In this document: positions 12,037-23,827 of the stretch, in pieces
How positions within the stretch are numbered: position 1 is the first letter of the stretch
How the letters are laid out: the number at the start of each line of letters is the position of its first letter
NCBI GenBank assembly: GCA_016630955.3
Contig: CM049988.1
Span: 310,001 to 374,000 of the forward strand
Direction of reading: 5' to 3'
Source: Didymella arachidicola
Taxonomy: Eukaryota; Ascomycota; Dothideomycetes; Pleosporales; Didymellaceae
DNA length: 64,000 nucleotides
Position numbers and translations under genes: made by a program
The notes under the pieces: model-generated
What the model was told of the DNA's origin: nothing
Seen by the model: the letters and a program-made list of their open reading frames with translations, nothing else
Database searches by the model: none

Positions 12037-13401
12037 CAGTACTTCTACGCAACTCCATATTCCCTGCACCACTTGAAGTCTTGCTGCAACGCAAAGGCAT
12101 CCATCGTCCTCGAAAATCGATATCGGCTCATAAGAGATGGCTGCCCCTCCTCTACAATCTGATAATTCACAGAATGAACTTCAAAACTCGCTTTTGGGGA
12201 TTAGGGTTAAGAGTAACATCCTCTTGTTCCTGGGGTACTTGCGCCACACACTTCGCCCAGCACATGGATGGCAATCGATTCTACCAAGGCGCAAGCCAGG
12301 CGTAGGTATACACATTCCTGACCACACCCTGCTTTCTCGAAAGAGTCGTACTGCACCGTCTTTGTGTGGTATAACACTTTTCATGAAATCTGGTCCACGC
12401 GTGAGAGGGGAGAGCAACCGCTTAAAGCCAAGCTGCCTCACACAAATATGGAGGCAGTGACTGCGGGTTACACGCAATGAGTAATCACTTATCTTATTCT
12501 CATCATTACCTTATCTGTTATACCTCGAGAGTATGGATTTGCATGCAGAGAGGGTGTAGCAATGCTCAAATATAATAACTGCGCAGTATTGATAGTAATG
12601 TCCAGATAGGTAAGATAGGTCCTACGCGTCTCACAGGTTGATGCACATTACGTAGTCTCCCCACTGTCAAAACTGCAAAAAAGCGACTAATCAAGAATTG
12701 CAGCGTATTAAGAGACTCTTGTCTTTAACAAGTACCTGTATAACATAGCCTTCCTACGTGTATAATCTCCCCACGTGTGCACCAGGTACTTTGAAAAGCA
12801 TCCATACGTAAGCGGGCCTTGGCATATACTGCCCCGACGTGCGGCCGTCGTATAAAGATACGACACGCGAAAGAACACCCATATATAGACATACCTTTCC
12901 AGAAGTTTACCATTGTGCAGCCTCGCAACAAAGACCAAGCCGAGACATAGCGTGACGTAGTTGCGCTCGTTCTGGATTCCAGGGTCCACTGTTCAGGATC
13001 ATGGATGTGTGGAAGGCGCACCCCAGGATTCGCTTGGATGACGTCGTCAGGGATCAGGTATCCGCGTATTCCTCCATGCGCAACAACCGGGAGGGGTCTG
13101 AGAGCCTTGCAACTCAGGGTGTGCTCCTATCTTACTTCTGAATCTATCTTACTATACCTGCAACCTGTTCCTGCATTTCACAGCGCGATACCCATTTGTT
13201 TTGGCGTGTATTTTCGTGACTTCATCGTTCGTCACTGGCTTCGCCGAACACTCGTAGCTCAACTATCGGCCCTCGTACTACGGATACATCGGAAAGCAGT
13301 TGCAATAAGTGAAACCGCTGAGGCCTACGTCATAGCCTGGGATTGTATACCCTCTGAATTGCCACGCGCGTGCAGCTCTCCAGCTTTCCAAGACCCTCAG
13401 C
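12037..13401. other. Intergenic spacer
   Basis: No supportable gene. The first 450 bp still have fair-length open frames next to the ankyrin gene, so an extra 3' exon cannot be excluded. The rest is AT-richer with only short frames. The last part is the promoter of the DUF3074 gene. One TTAGGG occurs near 12200 but is not repeated. Confidence 0.45.
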
Positions 13402-15365
13402 ATGGCCGAGCTGCACAAGGCGCTGGAGTGCCTCAGGCCCAAGGACTTCAGCAGCGTGCCCACTGATAACCTTAAGAGCTTCCTTCCTGAGATTCTGTCC
13501 AATGCCGAACTCATCGCCAACTCTGTTCCTCCGCCGCCAAACGGCACGCCCTACGAGTCAGCGCAGCGCACGCGCACCTCTCCCCAGCCTGCAGCGAATG
13601 CCGCAGACCTGACCAAGTCGGAGGTGCGGCGGCCGCCGCCTGCAAAGGAACATGAGTTGCTGCAAAAGGCGTGGGGGAAGCCGGTGAAGCTGAGCGCGCA
13701 GCAGACAGCGACGGGCATGAGCGTATACAAGATGGCCGGGCACGACCGACACGGGGCGTGGTTTGCGCGGTCGAGTGTGCATGAGGGCCTGGGCTTCGCT
13801 AAATGGAAGCGCATGATGCAGCGCGAGTTTCCTGAGAGTCTGGAGGTACAGGGCGGGCCTGGTGAGGGCAACATCAGAGGCATTGGTGGAGACCAGCGGC
13901 TGGAGGACATGACGGTCGACGGCGTGGGCAATTTGCAGGGTGAGGATCTTGGAAGGCAAACCATGAGGATGTATATTGACGAGCGACAGTCTACCAGCTT
14001 TCTGCACAATTTCCCGGCCCAACGTCACCACGAGAGTTCATCACGCTGCTGATCACGTCTGAGAACGCCCTCAGCGAAGCCTCTGCGATCGATTCTACAA
14101 TACCGCGACATTGGATGGTGGTCTCGATACCTGTCACGCACCCAGACGCTCCACCACGTGACGGCATGGTGGTCGGCCAGTACGAGTCGATTGAGATAAT
14201 TAGGGAAATACCACTGAAGGGCAACGAGGATGCTGAGACCAACCCAGTGGAATGGATAATGGTCACGCGCAGCGACCCTGGAGGTGGCATTCCGCGCTTC
14301 ATGGTGGAGAGAAACGTTCCAAGCAGTATCGTTGCAGACGCAATCAAGTTCCTGGACTGGGCATGTGCGAGAAACGACGATGATTCAAGTGAGGCACTCA
14401 CAGCTTGTCAACCTGATACAATGGATGGGCTGCAGCAAGAAACACAGCCGCGGTACTCGCTGGAGAACTCGAATGGTCTTGGTGCAGGAGTCGGCACCAG
14501 CATAGCAGACCGACCATCCTCAATGCGCCGGCGAGCGTCACATCACGCAGTCGAAAAGACCGAGCCGGTACAAGAAGGCTACCTGGACCAGCTGAGAGAC
14601 GCAGTAGGCGGCCTGAGTGCCTATGTCCCCGACGCCATGAACCCTATGCCTCAACTCCAGCGCGCAACCTCCAGCAGCTCGCCCTCTACCACCTCATCTA
14701 CAGACTCGTTCGCTTCCGCCGAGCAATTCACCTCAGCACCTCAAGGCCTGCCCATCGACAATTCAATCCCCACACCATCCACCGCATCCGAAGTCTCCGT
14801 CCCCGTCGACGACGACAGCCATCACGCGCGCGAGCTGAACAAGATCGAAACCAAGAAGCTTCAACTGCGCGAGAAACTCGATTCAGAGCGCGAAAAACGC
14901 GAGCTCGCCACAATCAGCGCCTCGCAGCAGAGCCAAAAGGAAATCGAAAAAGCAGCTGAGAAGCACGCTAAAGAAAAGAAGAAACAAGAGGAGAAATACG
15001 CCAAGGAGATCCGCAAACTTGAAGAGCGCCGCGAGAAGGAGACCAAGAAGTTGCTGGCTAAGCAGCAGAAGGAGGCTGATAAGAGTAAGCTAGCCACAGC
15101 GCAGAGAGAAAGGGACGAGGCCAGAAAGGAAAAGGAACTCGTTGAGCGAGAGAACAAGCTGCTTAAAGAGCAGGTCGCTGAGCTGCAGAGGGAGAACACA
15201 GCTCTTGTGGTGAAGCTGGGGAAGAGCGATATTGGGAAAGATATCCTGGCCAGTGTGAGGGCTGGGGCAGGCAGGTCTAGGGCGAGTAGTCGCGCTAGTG
15301 GGAGCTCGGGGAAGAGTGGGCTGCATAATGGGTTGGCGAGGAGTGGCACGGCGCCTGTGAAGTGA
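13402..15365 (+). CDS. DUF3074 START-like protein with C-terminal coiled coil
   Basis: Two exons (13402-13939 and 13990-15365) joined over a 50-bp intron (GTGAGG ... TATTGACG ... CAG) give 637 residues. The splice restores the strongly family-like stretch VYQLSAQFPGPTSPREFITL, absent from either open frame alone. Residues of about 90-320 form the DUF3074 domain, a START-like fold thought to bind lipids or other hydrophobic ligands; the ligand is unknown. A Ser/Thr-rich linker follows. Residues of about 475-600 are a highly charged Glu/Lys/Arg coiled coil (KHAKEKKKQEEKYAKEIRK). The tail is Ser/Arg/Gly-rich. Probably cytosolic or membrane-peripheral. The gene converges on the FSH-type hydrolase, with about 300 bp between the stops. 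Confidence 0.85.
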
Positions 15366-15674
15366 GAGAATGAGGTTGCTGTGCACCACACCTTCTATGT
15401 GGTTTTGTTTCAAGCGTAGCGAGTGTCGAATTGGATATCTCAGGTTCAGAGCATGTGTTAGGCTTCGAACAACCCTATCATAGTTTGCTCAGTCCCGTAA
15501 GACAGTATCTGGCACCTCTAATTCTCTATATATTATCTATACTAGAAGTAGAATCAAGTCTAGACGATCAACATCAGCGCGCTAGACTGCGGACCAACGC
15601 GTCTGTCTTGCACGCCCTAACATCACACATGCCATCCACCAGTATTCAACCTCGGTCACTAAAACTCCACACTC

Positions 15675-16517
15675 TCACACCGCCTGCTCCTTCACCCCAT
15701 CCAGAATGCTCAACTGCTCCACCAGCCAATCCCTCATCCTCTCCGACTCCTCCGGCCTCTGCGGATAATGATGTCCCATATCCCACTTCTCCACTACACT
15801 CTTCCCCTCCCCAACCTCATAATGCCCCTCAATCAGCCCATCACCCGCCCACTTCCATTCATCCAAATCGCCCTGCACATGCAACACCGGCGCCTCAATC
15901 TTCCTCCCCCGCACCCCCTCCCTCTCCTCTTCACCCAACCCCACCACCTCCGGCAACCTAAACACACCCACCGGCACCAACGGCGGCGCATAGCTCCCAC
16001 ACACACTCAACCCAAACCGGAAACTATCCAACCACTCCTCGCCCCTCGCCCCAACATCCCTCCGAATCTGCGCCGCGCGCAGCAATCCAGCAACCACCTT
16101 CGTCCCCTGCGAAAACCCAACAAGCCCAACCACCCGCCCCCCGCTAGAATTCACCCGCTGCACCGCATCCCGGACTCCGCGCTCTACTTCCTTGCTCATC
16201 TCGCTGGTGCTAGTCCCCGCCTTCATGATTTCGATGGTGATTATCTCCGCGGGGGGCAGCCAGCGCTTAAACGGGCCGCAGCCGTCGAAAAAGGGGAGGA
16301 TTCCGGGGCCGGCGGGGGAGGGGAAGGGCGCGTCGAGGGATTCGATGGTGAAGTGGTCTTTGAGGAGGCGGTTGAGGCGGGCGAGTTGGATGATGTGGAC
16401 TGTGGCGTTGCTGCCTGAGCCATGGAAGGCGAGGAGGGTGGGTTTGGGCGCAGATGAGGACATGGGGGGTGGGGTGCTGAGTGTGAGGAAGGGGGTGCTG
16501 GAGCCTAGTGCTGCCAT
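15675..16517 (-). CDS. FSH1-family serine hydrolase
   Basis: Single exon of 280 residues. It has an alpha/beta hydrolase fold of the FSH1/LovG esterase type: LLAFHGSGSN early (oxyanion region), the nucleophile elbow GFSQG with Ser at about residue 136, GDLDEW carrying the likely acid Asp, and MGHHYP carrying the catalytic His near the C-terminus. The family includes yeast Fsh proteins and thioesterases of polyketide clusters, but no polyketide synthase is in this window, so a general esterase is the safer call. The first 18 residues are Ser/Thr/Pro-rich; translation could instead start at Met19 (ATG ending at 16463), which fits the family's usual N-terminus better. No signal peptide is evident. 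Confidence 0.85.
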   Translation of the reverse strand: MAALGSSTPFLTLSTPPPMSSSAPKPTLLAFHGSGSNATVHIIQLARLNRLLKDHFTIESLDAPFPSPAGPGILPFFDGCGPFKRWLPPAEIITIEIMKAGTSTSEMSKEVERGVRDAVQRVNSSGGRVVGLVGFSQGTKVVAGLLRAAQIRRDVGARGEEWLDSFRFGLSVCGSYAPPLVPVGVFRLPEVVGLGEEEREGVRGRKIEAPVLHVQGDLDEWKWAGDGLIEGHYEVGEGKSVVEKWDMGHHYPQRPEESERMRDWLVEQLSILDGVKEQAV

Positions 16518-16865
16518 GCAGCGGGGTGGTGGCGGATAGAGGTGGTTCTTTCTTTGATATTTCTGAGCTTGAATGGATGATGCCCCAATACTCTTGTCTT
16601 GTGTTTTGTTCCTACAAGAAGCAAGACAGTGGGTGTGCGGCTGGTCGAGTAATGCTTAAAGATCTTGCTTGTGACGGTGCCCCGCCTTCCTTCTCTTTTT
16701 GTAGAGGGCCGATAATCGGATAGTAGAAATGTCGCCGATTGATGCTATTCCCTGATAGAACCTGCTTGGGGTTGTTCTTCTCAATCTACAAAAGTATGAC
16801 AGGTAGTCAGGTACGCCGGCCTTGGGATGTAGTCGTTCTCAGATTGTACTGCGGGTACCGAGGTA
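16518..16865. other. FSH gene promoter side
   Basis: No open frame of note. It lies between the start of the FSH hydrolase and the left arm of the inverted-repeat element, so it should contain the hydrolase promoter. Confidence 0.45.
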
Positions 16866-17128
16866 GCCTGGCACGCGGCCGACAGAATGACCCGCACTCA
16901 CAAGCAGCCAAACACACATAAACACTAAAATCAACCCTCTCCCTTTCTACTCTACTAGCACAACTACGTATCTATAAGGCTAGCAAAGACATAGGATTAT
17001 AAAGTAGGAGATTCTCTATAATTCTGCGTTTTTAGAATTTTAATATTATCTATTATTGTGTAGCTAGAAGGGTAGGAAAAGGGTCACTTTTTGTGAGTGC
17101 GGGTTATTTTGTCAGCCGCGTGCCTGGC
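16866..17128. mobile_element. MITE-like inverted-repeat element
   Basis: Two 38-bp arms, 16866-16903 and 17091-17128, are inverted copies with four mismatches, three of them transitions. The arms carry GGCACGCGG and ACCCGCACTCACAA. The 187-bp interior is AT-rich and non-coding. CCTGG occurs just outside the better-matching core on both sides (16867-16871 and 17123-17127) and could be a 5-bp target duplication, giving an element of 251 bp (16872-17122). No transposase is present, so it would be a non-autonomous miniature element. Superfamily not assigned. Confidence 0.7.
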
Positions 17129-17521
17129 TCGGCGCTAGTCATGCATCACATCATCGTTTAAAAGATCACGGCCCGAATTTTGAACTTCTCTCTTTCACTG
17201 TTATACACAGCGCATCCTGATGATCATGTCTTGATATGCAAAGTCCAATGGACCCACTGCTCTACACAGCCCATTCGCCATCAAATAGTGTCTTTTCGCC
17301 AACCATTACCACCAAAATGTGAAGAAGCATCGCAAAGCAGGAAGGAAAATGTCGTTGATCATGATCATAGATCGTTCTGATCTTTCCGAAACGCCGACTT
17401 GCACAGAGTGTGAGTGAGGAGATGACAAAGGAAATCGTTTCGTAGAAGAATTGTCTGTCGCCAGACGCAAAGAGGCATTCAACGAAGATCCGCTCAAGTA
17501 AGCGTGCTCAAGGACTCTCCT
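17129..17521. other. Spacer between MITE-like element and spindle-like gene
   Basis: Only short frames. It is the 3' flank of the minus-strand gene that ends at 17522. Confidence 0.45.
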
Positions 17522-19799
17522 CTAGGCCTTGCTGCGCTTCGGCGTGGCGAGGAATGCAAGTCTAGACTTGCTCATGGCGCTTCCTGGGGTACGACGAACA
17601 GCCTTGCTTGCGCTAGCAGGCACCTTTGCAGGTGTCGCTGGTGCAGGAGTCGTCCGAGCCTTCTTGGCCGAGCGGGGGTTTTCCAGTCGCTCATCATTCT
17701 CTTTGTCAGAAGACTCCTGAACGACCTCGAGCTTGCGCTTTGTGCTCTCGACGATGGAAGGTGCATCGCTCTTGCGGACCATGCGGATTGTGCCAGTGGT
17801 TGTCGGAGCTTTAATGAGGTTAGTGAACTGGATGAGCAGATGTCGTTGTTAGGACTCACCAAAGTTGACAGGCTTACCTGCTTCGAAAGAAAAGCTGCGC
17901 GATGGGTTTGCAGTCTCGCCGCCGAAGGTGAGACGGCGCGAGGGAGAGGCCGTTGGAGACGCATCGCCTTGTGGAAGCTTGGGGTACTCGACACCGGATC
18001 CAAGACTGGGATACACGATTGCGCCAGAAGGAACTTCGCTGCCAGCACGAAACTTCATGGGCGAGGGCGACTTTGTGATGTCTTCGGGTGCGGCGCGAGC
18101 CAGTGTGCTGTTGCTGAAGTTGACCTGCTTTCTGACAGGTGCAGTAGCTGGGATTGCAGAGGGTACCTTCTCCCAAGCCGACTCTGGCGGTGGAGACATG
18201 TGTGTGCCGGCAGCAATCTTGGCTGGGTCATCGGAGAATTTGCGACTTGGAGTGCGAAGAATAGAGCGGACCTGTTGCAAGTTTCGCTTCGCCTGTTGCA
18301 TGCCCTCTCGTGCGCCGTCGCGCAGAGAACGGCTGATTTGAGCTGGCGAGAACAAATTTTTGGCGGACGGAGACTGTGGGATCATGGAGGTGGTCTTCGT
18401 AGCCTTGACGGTCTGTGACTGGGCGCGCGCCATGGAAGACTTGGTCGGTGTCATCAGCCTCGCTGCAAGACGTGGAAGGGCGGTCTGAGACGTGATCTTG
18501 CGCGGAGGAACAGGGAGCTTGGACGATGATGCCTCTATGTTGCTGTCGCGCGACGCTGGCCGTGTCGTTGCGGCATCGTCGACCTCAGTGCGCTTGACGC
18601 GCTTCGGCGCTGGGTCGTTTGAGCCCTCTTGAGAGGCGACCAGACGGACTGTGGATTGTGAGCGCGGCAGACTGGAGCCAGCCAGATCGACCTTGGACTG
18701 CGTTCGCTTGAGTGGTGTCGGTGGAATCTTGGTGGATGGCTCCGCAGCGCTAGTCTTGGGTGTAGGATGCTGCACTGCAGGGGCCTTTGTACCAGGTTCA
18801 GTAAGCTCCATCTTAGACTGTGTGCGCTTCAGTGCCGCAGCAGGCTTTGTGCTGGACTCTGCCAGATCCATCTTCGACTGTGTACGCTTGAGCTTGTTGT
18901 CCTCAGGCTTGGGTAGGTCAGGCTTTGAGGGCGTCTTCTTTAGGCGCCATGCTGAAGGGTGGTTTGCAACTGAGTCCATTTTCTTGAACTGAGCCATGTG
19001 GATGTCACTGAACCGTGCCATCTTGCCCTTCGGCTCTGCCTTGGGGCGCGCAGGTGTCACGTCTGCCTTGGAAGAAAACTCGGTCGCCCCAAAGATCGCA
19101 CGACCCGGAGTCGCACCAATGGCCGGCTCCTTGAGGAGGTTGCGTGTACTTGGGCTGAGATCGCCGCGGTTAGACGTCTCAGCGACCCTGGAGAAGGGCG
19201 ACTTGAACTGGAAACGGAAGCCGCTGGGCGACGAGCCCAAGGCGGGAGCATTGCTGGTAGCCGCGGGCGCAGGAGTCTTTGAGGGTGTACCGGGCGCATG
19301 GCCAGCTGCCTTTGGCGGGGCAGTATGAGCACCCAGCGACTGAAAGCCGAGCCATCGCGCTTCGTCGAGCGGCTTCGCAGTACTCGCGTGATGCAATGCA
19401 GGGTGCATCTCGTCGCCGGCGGGCTTGATAGGCGTGCGGTTGGTAGGAGTGCGCACCGAGGCAACCTCAGCTAGTAGCTTGGATGAAGTGCTCTTGCTTG
19501 AAGGCGTTTGCGAGCCCGTTGGCTTCGCTGTGGGCAGCTTGGTCGCAGACTTGGGCGGGACCATGTTGGGCTTCTGCGGGGTCTTTGTGACGGGCTCTGG
19601 AAGCCCGCGCACTGAAGGCAGGTCGAGTGTGCGCTCTTGCTCTTGCTCGGACTGAGCTGTCTCCCAGCTGTCAGTCGATCCGGCCCTCATAGTCCTGTCT
19701 GGTGTGGGCGCAGGCTATAGCAAGTCAGTCAGCCCATGTTTGTTTACATTGGCGAGCGCGGATACAGACCTTTTGAAGCCTTGCCGAACGACGCGCCAT
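17522..19799 (-). CDS. Ser/Pro-rich protein, NuSAP-like motif
   Basis: Three exons (19799-19770, 19714-17860, 17808-17522) give 723 residues. A 10-codon first exon (MARRSARLQK) splices over 55 bp (donor GTCTGT, branch CTGAC) into the long exon; that exon's own first ATG would lose this basic start. The protein is low-complexity, basic and Ser/Thr/Pro-rich, with many SP/TP sites. Near residue 250 it has HMAQFKKMDSVANHPSAW, resembling the FxKMxSI motif of nucleolar-spindle-associated proteins. Three repeats of LKRTQSKMDL type follow, then RSILRTPSRKF. The C-terminus has KRKLEV and KKAR, likely nuclear signals. I infer a nuclear or spindle protein regulated by mitotic kinases, without proof. The second intron (17809-17859) has a competing in-frame donor 18 nt upstream. 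Confidence 0.7.
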
Positions 19800-20375
19800 G
19801 GTGTGTTGTTGCAACTACTAGATACGAGTCGTGTCAATGTAGAACTACGGCAGATTTGGGTAGTCCTGTGTGGGTCGAGAAGGTTATAAGGCGAGGATGC
19901 AAGGCGGCTAGCCGACGGCCAGATGTAAACAACCCGAACTGTGCACGGATGTGGGGCTGTAATACGCAAACAGATGCGTCATTGGCCGGGTCTTTGCAAA
20001 GCACTGCTCGCAGCCGCACACAGCATCAACGGTGTCGCAGATGTTGTGATTGTAAACACAACAGTCAAGCAGCTGTCATGTGTCGAGCCGCTGCCGCTGC
20101 TTCTTGATGCAATCGCGCAGCTGCCGTGCGAGGAAGCAGCCTGCGAGCGCGCAATCGTCCAATACCGCGGCTGGCGCATTAAGACGGTCGCATGCTTCTG
20201 AGCTTGATAAGATATGAGAACGGGAGTGGTGTGATCTCTTCGAGGACTGTGAATAATTAAAAATGCCTGGTTCTGTAATCAGATAGCAATAAATGGCTCC
20301 AAGACCTTAATTTCCTCCACAGCATGCCTTTAGTATCATCCTCTCGTCGCGCGCCTGTCGACTGCATCTACCCTC
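19800..20375. other. Intergenic spacer
   Basis: Includes the promoter of the spindle-like gene next to 19799 and the 3' side of the DUF3602 gene. Only short frames that do not start with ATG are present. Confidence 0.45.
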
Positions 20376-20918
20376 TCACCACCCTCTCCCACCCTTCGGC
20401 GCCGAAAACACCGCTTTCCCAGGGCTCTGCAACCCCCCAGCAGCCTCCTCAGCGCTCCTCTCAATCTCCTCTTTCACCCTCCTCTCCTCTTCCCTCTCCT
20501 TCCTCCACATCTCCTCACTCTTCCACACCATATTCCCCGCACCGCCCCTCCCCTGTCTTGCAACAGGCAGTTTCTGACCCTCCGGTGTCCACGGCTTGCT
20601 CACGTTCGGGCTCGCGCTCGTCGGCGGCGCGGTCGCATCGGCAGCTGTTTGCTGCGAGAATGTGCCTTCGGTTTGCAGCGTCTTGGGTTGGAACCAGTTG
20701 CCTGCGCCGCCGCGGCCCATGTGTGCATAGTCTTGTGATGCGGTGGATGATGTCTGGGATGGTGCTGAGGGGGTCGTGGACGGCGGGTTGGCTGCTTCGA
20801 TGTCCTGGCATTCGTTAGTTGGGTTGCGTAGATGGGGGATCGAGATCAGTACCTCTGCGGCTTTCTTGCTTGATGCAGCTGCCTGCGCAATGTTACCTGC
20901 TCCGCCGCGGCCGTACAT
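20376..20918 (-). CDS. DUF3602 (GRGGAGN-repeat) protein
   Basis: Two exons (20918-20853, 20804-20376) over a 48-bp intron (donor GTACTG, branch CTAAC, acceptor CAG) give 164 residues. The intron is short and can be read through in frame, but it contains a good branch site and translating it inserts atypical residues. The signature is three GRGGAGN motifs: one at the very N-terminus (MYGRGGAGNIAQ), one in the middle (MGRGGAGNWF) and one before the C-terminal charged helix (QGRGGAGNMVWK). This is the DUF3602 pattern of small fungal proteins of unknown function. The C-terminal third is Glu/Arg/Lys-rich and probably helical. No signal peptide or membrane segment. Confidence 0.82.
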   Translation of the reverse strand: MYGRGGAGNIAQAAASSKKAAEVLISIPHLRNPTNECQDIEAANPPSTTPSAPSQTSSTASQDYAHMGRGGAGNWFQPKTLQTEGTFSQQTAADATAPPTSASPNVSKPWTPEGQKLPVARQGRGGAGNMVWKSEEMWRKEREEERRVKEEIERSAEEAAGGLQSPGKAVFSAPKGGRGW

Positions 20919-21960
20919 GTTGTGTTTTAAGATGGGGTAAGAGAGTCTATGAACGGTTTACGAAGGTCTAGGGCTTCTCTTGGGGTCGCGATGTGTGCAG
21001 AGGTACAGTTTGCTCGCAGCTGCATCTGCGGCTCCAAGTGGCCCACAATTGTCTACAGTAAATCGAGCGCTCGAGGGCTCGAACATGATAGCAACGTGGG
21101 GAAGCTTGTCTAGACGTTCGGCTCTCAAGAATGTGGGGTTTGATGATCATCGAAATTGGTCAATTTACTTGGCGCCAGATAAGACTCAAATCGCTCGAAG
21201 CCATGAGAGGTTAGGGGTGGCATCTACAAAACTCTTGAATCATGCGTCCACACCTTCATGGCGTTACATGTCTGCCTTCTCTTAAGTTCCTGTGCACCAA
21301 CAACGTGCTCACTACATCATGGGCGTCTTCTCGTTTCGAACATAAGGTAAGGCCGTTCAATGCAACATACCAGTTGAAACCACGGAGATGCGCAGCCGCA
21401 GCTAGGTGTTGTGTTGCGCATAGCTTGGAGTGGAGTTGTTGTCTCGGTCGAGCGAGAGGTTCGCAAAGGCTACGCCGATGATGGGTTTCCACTTGTTCGG
21501 CTGTTCAAACATACCAGGAAGATGTAGACCTATTCAAACATCTCAGAGTCCAAATTCACCTTAGCAGTAACGGTGCTTTCTGATTCTTTTGCTTACGGCT
21601 GCCGGTCGATAACGGCTTACCAAAGCTCCCTATGGATGGCCAACAAACCACTTGCGGGTTTACAATGCTCGACTTCAGTCATGAATGTGATTACCGGACA
21701 TCTTCAAAGTTTGAAATAATGTTGAACAATAGAGAATCTTTCAATTCGAGCGCTACTGCAGCATGGTGAAAGTAAACAGATAGTTGAACAGGCCGTTCAT
21801 GGCATAGCATTGTAAAGACCGAAGAATCAAGTAACACCAGCCCACACGGTACAATTGTGGCAGCAGACCCCTTTCCAGCCCGACATACCAATCGGGTATC
21901 TTCCAGTAGTACACCGCAACGCCATTTGAACTCCAAGAACACCTTAGCCTCATTGAGGAC
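20919..21960. other. Intergenic, pacC 3' flank
   Basis: No supportable gene. pacC ends with a donor-like AGTAAGTCC overlapping its stop, so an extra small 3' exon in this interval cannot be excluded, though nothing here looks like one. Confidence 0.4.
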
Positions 21961-23827
21961 TTACTCCCGACCTTCTTGCACAGCGCGAAGGACAGGGTAG
22001 AGGTTGTGCTCGTCTTCGTCCTCAATGGTCCGGTGCTCCGGCTTGGTGTCGTTCTCCTCATCCTCGTCTACGTAATCACTGGTGTCCAGACGCTCCTTGA
22101 GCCATGCCCTGAGCCTCTCGATGACACGAATGTTCTCAACCCAGTTCTGAGAGTCGTTCGGTGTCTCTGTGGCAGCATCCGAGACAACACTAGGTGAGCG
22201 AAGAGCAGGGTCGACCTTAGGAGAATGAATAGCCAGCTGGTTAACATCGTGATGAAGGTCGTCTTGCGCGGAGTTGCGGCGAGACTTGATGGAACCATCG
22301 GAGCCAGTGTCCATCTCGTCACTACTTCCTGGAGCAGCCTTCTGCAGAAGGTTGCCGGAGAACCTCCGACGACCATCAGCATCAAACGCAGGCGCAAGAC
22401 CAGAAGATGGGGCAGCAGCGGACATATCAGACATGGCGCTGACCGACGGGAGAGTAGGGTACATGCTACTAATTGATGACCTCGATGTAGGCGAGACACC
22501 GCTGGAAGAGTGAGAAGCACCAGGCGAATGCTGGGAGCTGTACGACAGAACGCTGGAGGCCGGTGTGAGAGCGGGAGTATCGTTGGCAGCGGCAGTAGCG
22601 TGCGAAGACTGAGAGTGGCTGCTTGACAGGCCAGGTGGCGAGTGACTCGAGCGGTAACCTCCAGCGCCAGTGTGGACGTAGTGGGCACCAGCCTGCTGAA
22701 CACCAGCGGCCGCAGCCTGATTGGGGTTCTCGTAGACAGTGCTCTGAAGCTGCTCCAAAAACTGGTCGATGTTCAGGAGATCACTCTTAGTCCTCAGGTT
22801 AGGAAGAGGAAGCGAGTAAGGATGGTGCATGGGAGGGTGCGAGGCCTGAGCAACCATAGTGCCGCCGTGGCCGTACTCAGACATGCCATGAGACTGATAC
22901 CCTCCGAGAACGGGGAGCTGGACACCCTGGAGACCCATAAGACGCTGACCAACATCGTAGTAGGTGGAGGGATCAATGGCACGACGCTTGGCATCGCCGA
23001 AGAACTCATTCAATGCATCGTAAGCTGCACGCTTACGGACCTCATAGTCGTTTGAGAGCTGCTGAGTCTGGTTGACGGCATAGTAGACTGGTCCGTAAGC
23101 AGAGTTCTGAGGTGGGCCTCCATAGAAACCAGCAGGTGCACCTCCAGGGTGTTGCTGACCGTAGGCGCCTTGTCCAAGGGCACCCTCAGGGTACTGATAT
23201 CCACTCGCTGTAGCGGCAAGCGCCTGCAAGTCGGCAACGACTGTAACACTGATTAGACAATGATTGAGAATGTTCGAGATCGCAATGCTTACGTTTACCG
23301 CTCTGGCCTGGATATCCTGAAGCGCCGTGAGGACCCCCACGGTTGGGCTCGGGTGAGCGAAGCAGGACAGAGTCATCGGCGTGAGTCTTAACGTGCTTCT
23401 TCAGATCTTGAGGGCGTTTGAATGCCTTCCCGCAGAAGTCGCACTTATGCGGCTTCAGAGGAACGTGAACACGGATGTGAGATGTGATGTGATCACGCTT
23501 TACAGTCGTAGTGCGGCAATTACCCCATTGACAAGTCAGGTTCAGGTTGTTAGTACTCTTGCGACCGACATGGCGTTCGCAAACGTGATCCTAATTCAAG
23601 TTCAGTACTTGTGTAACAACTAAGAAAGGTGAACGTGGACTTACGTAAAGCTGCTCAGCGGATGGCAGACGCTCGCCGCAGGTTTGCCACTGGCAGGTGA
23701 GCTGGTCACCGCCTGAGTTTGCAACAGACACAGGTGTGGGCGCATTCTGTTGTGTGGGAGTGCCCATAGGCTGTTGTTGGGGGGTTGTGGCCGCAGCGGG
23801 CACTTGTGGTGCTTGTTGTTCGCTCAT
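21961..23827 (-). CDS. pacC: PacC/Rim101 pH-response transcription factor
   Basis: Three exons (23827-23645, 23590-23293, 23240-21961) separated by 54- and 52-bp introns give 586 residues. The start is the first ATG (MSEQQAPQVP). Three C2H2 zinc fingers lie at residues 45-68, 81-103 and 111-131; finger one is split by intron 1. The third reads CDFCGKAFKRPQDLKKHVKTH without a break in the pattern. Downstream come GQSGK, ALAATASGY, a region with LLNIDQFLEQLQ, a Ser-rich stretch, and an acidic C-terminus ending LYPVLRAVQEG. PacC binds GCCARG, activates alkaline-expressed genes and represses acid-expressed ones; it is activated by proteolysis through the Pal pathway. The order of the fingers and the length fit the family. 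Two GCCAAG sites and a dyad lie upstream, which suggests autoregulation. Confidence 0.95.

Noticed and set aside
12195..12210. Telomere-like TTAGGG
   Set aside because: Single copy, not an array.
17504..18418. 304-codon plus-strand frame
   Set aside because: Antisense shadow of the spliced Ser/Pro-rich gene, whose exons keep phase over three segments.
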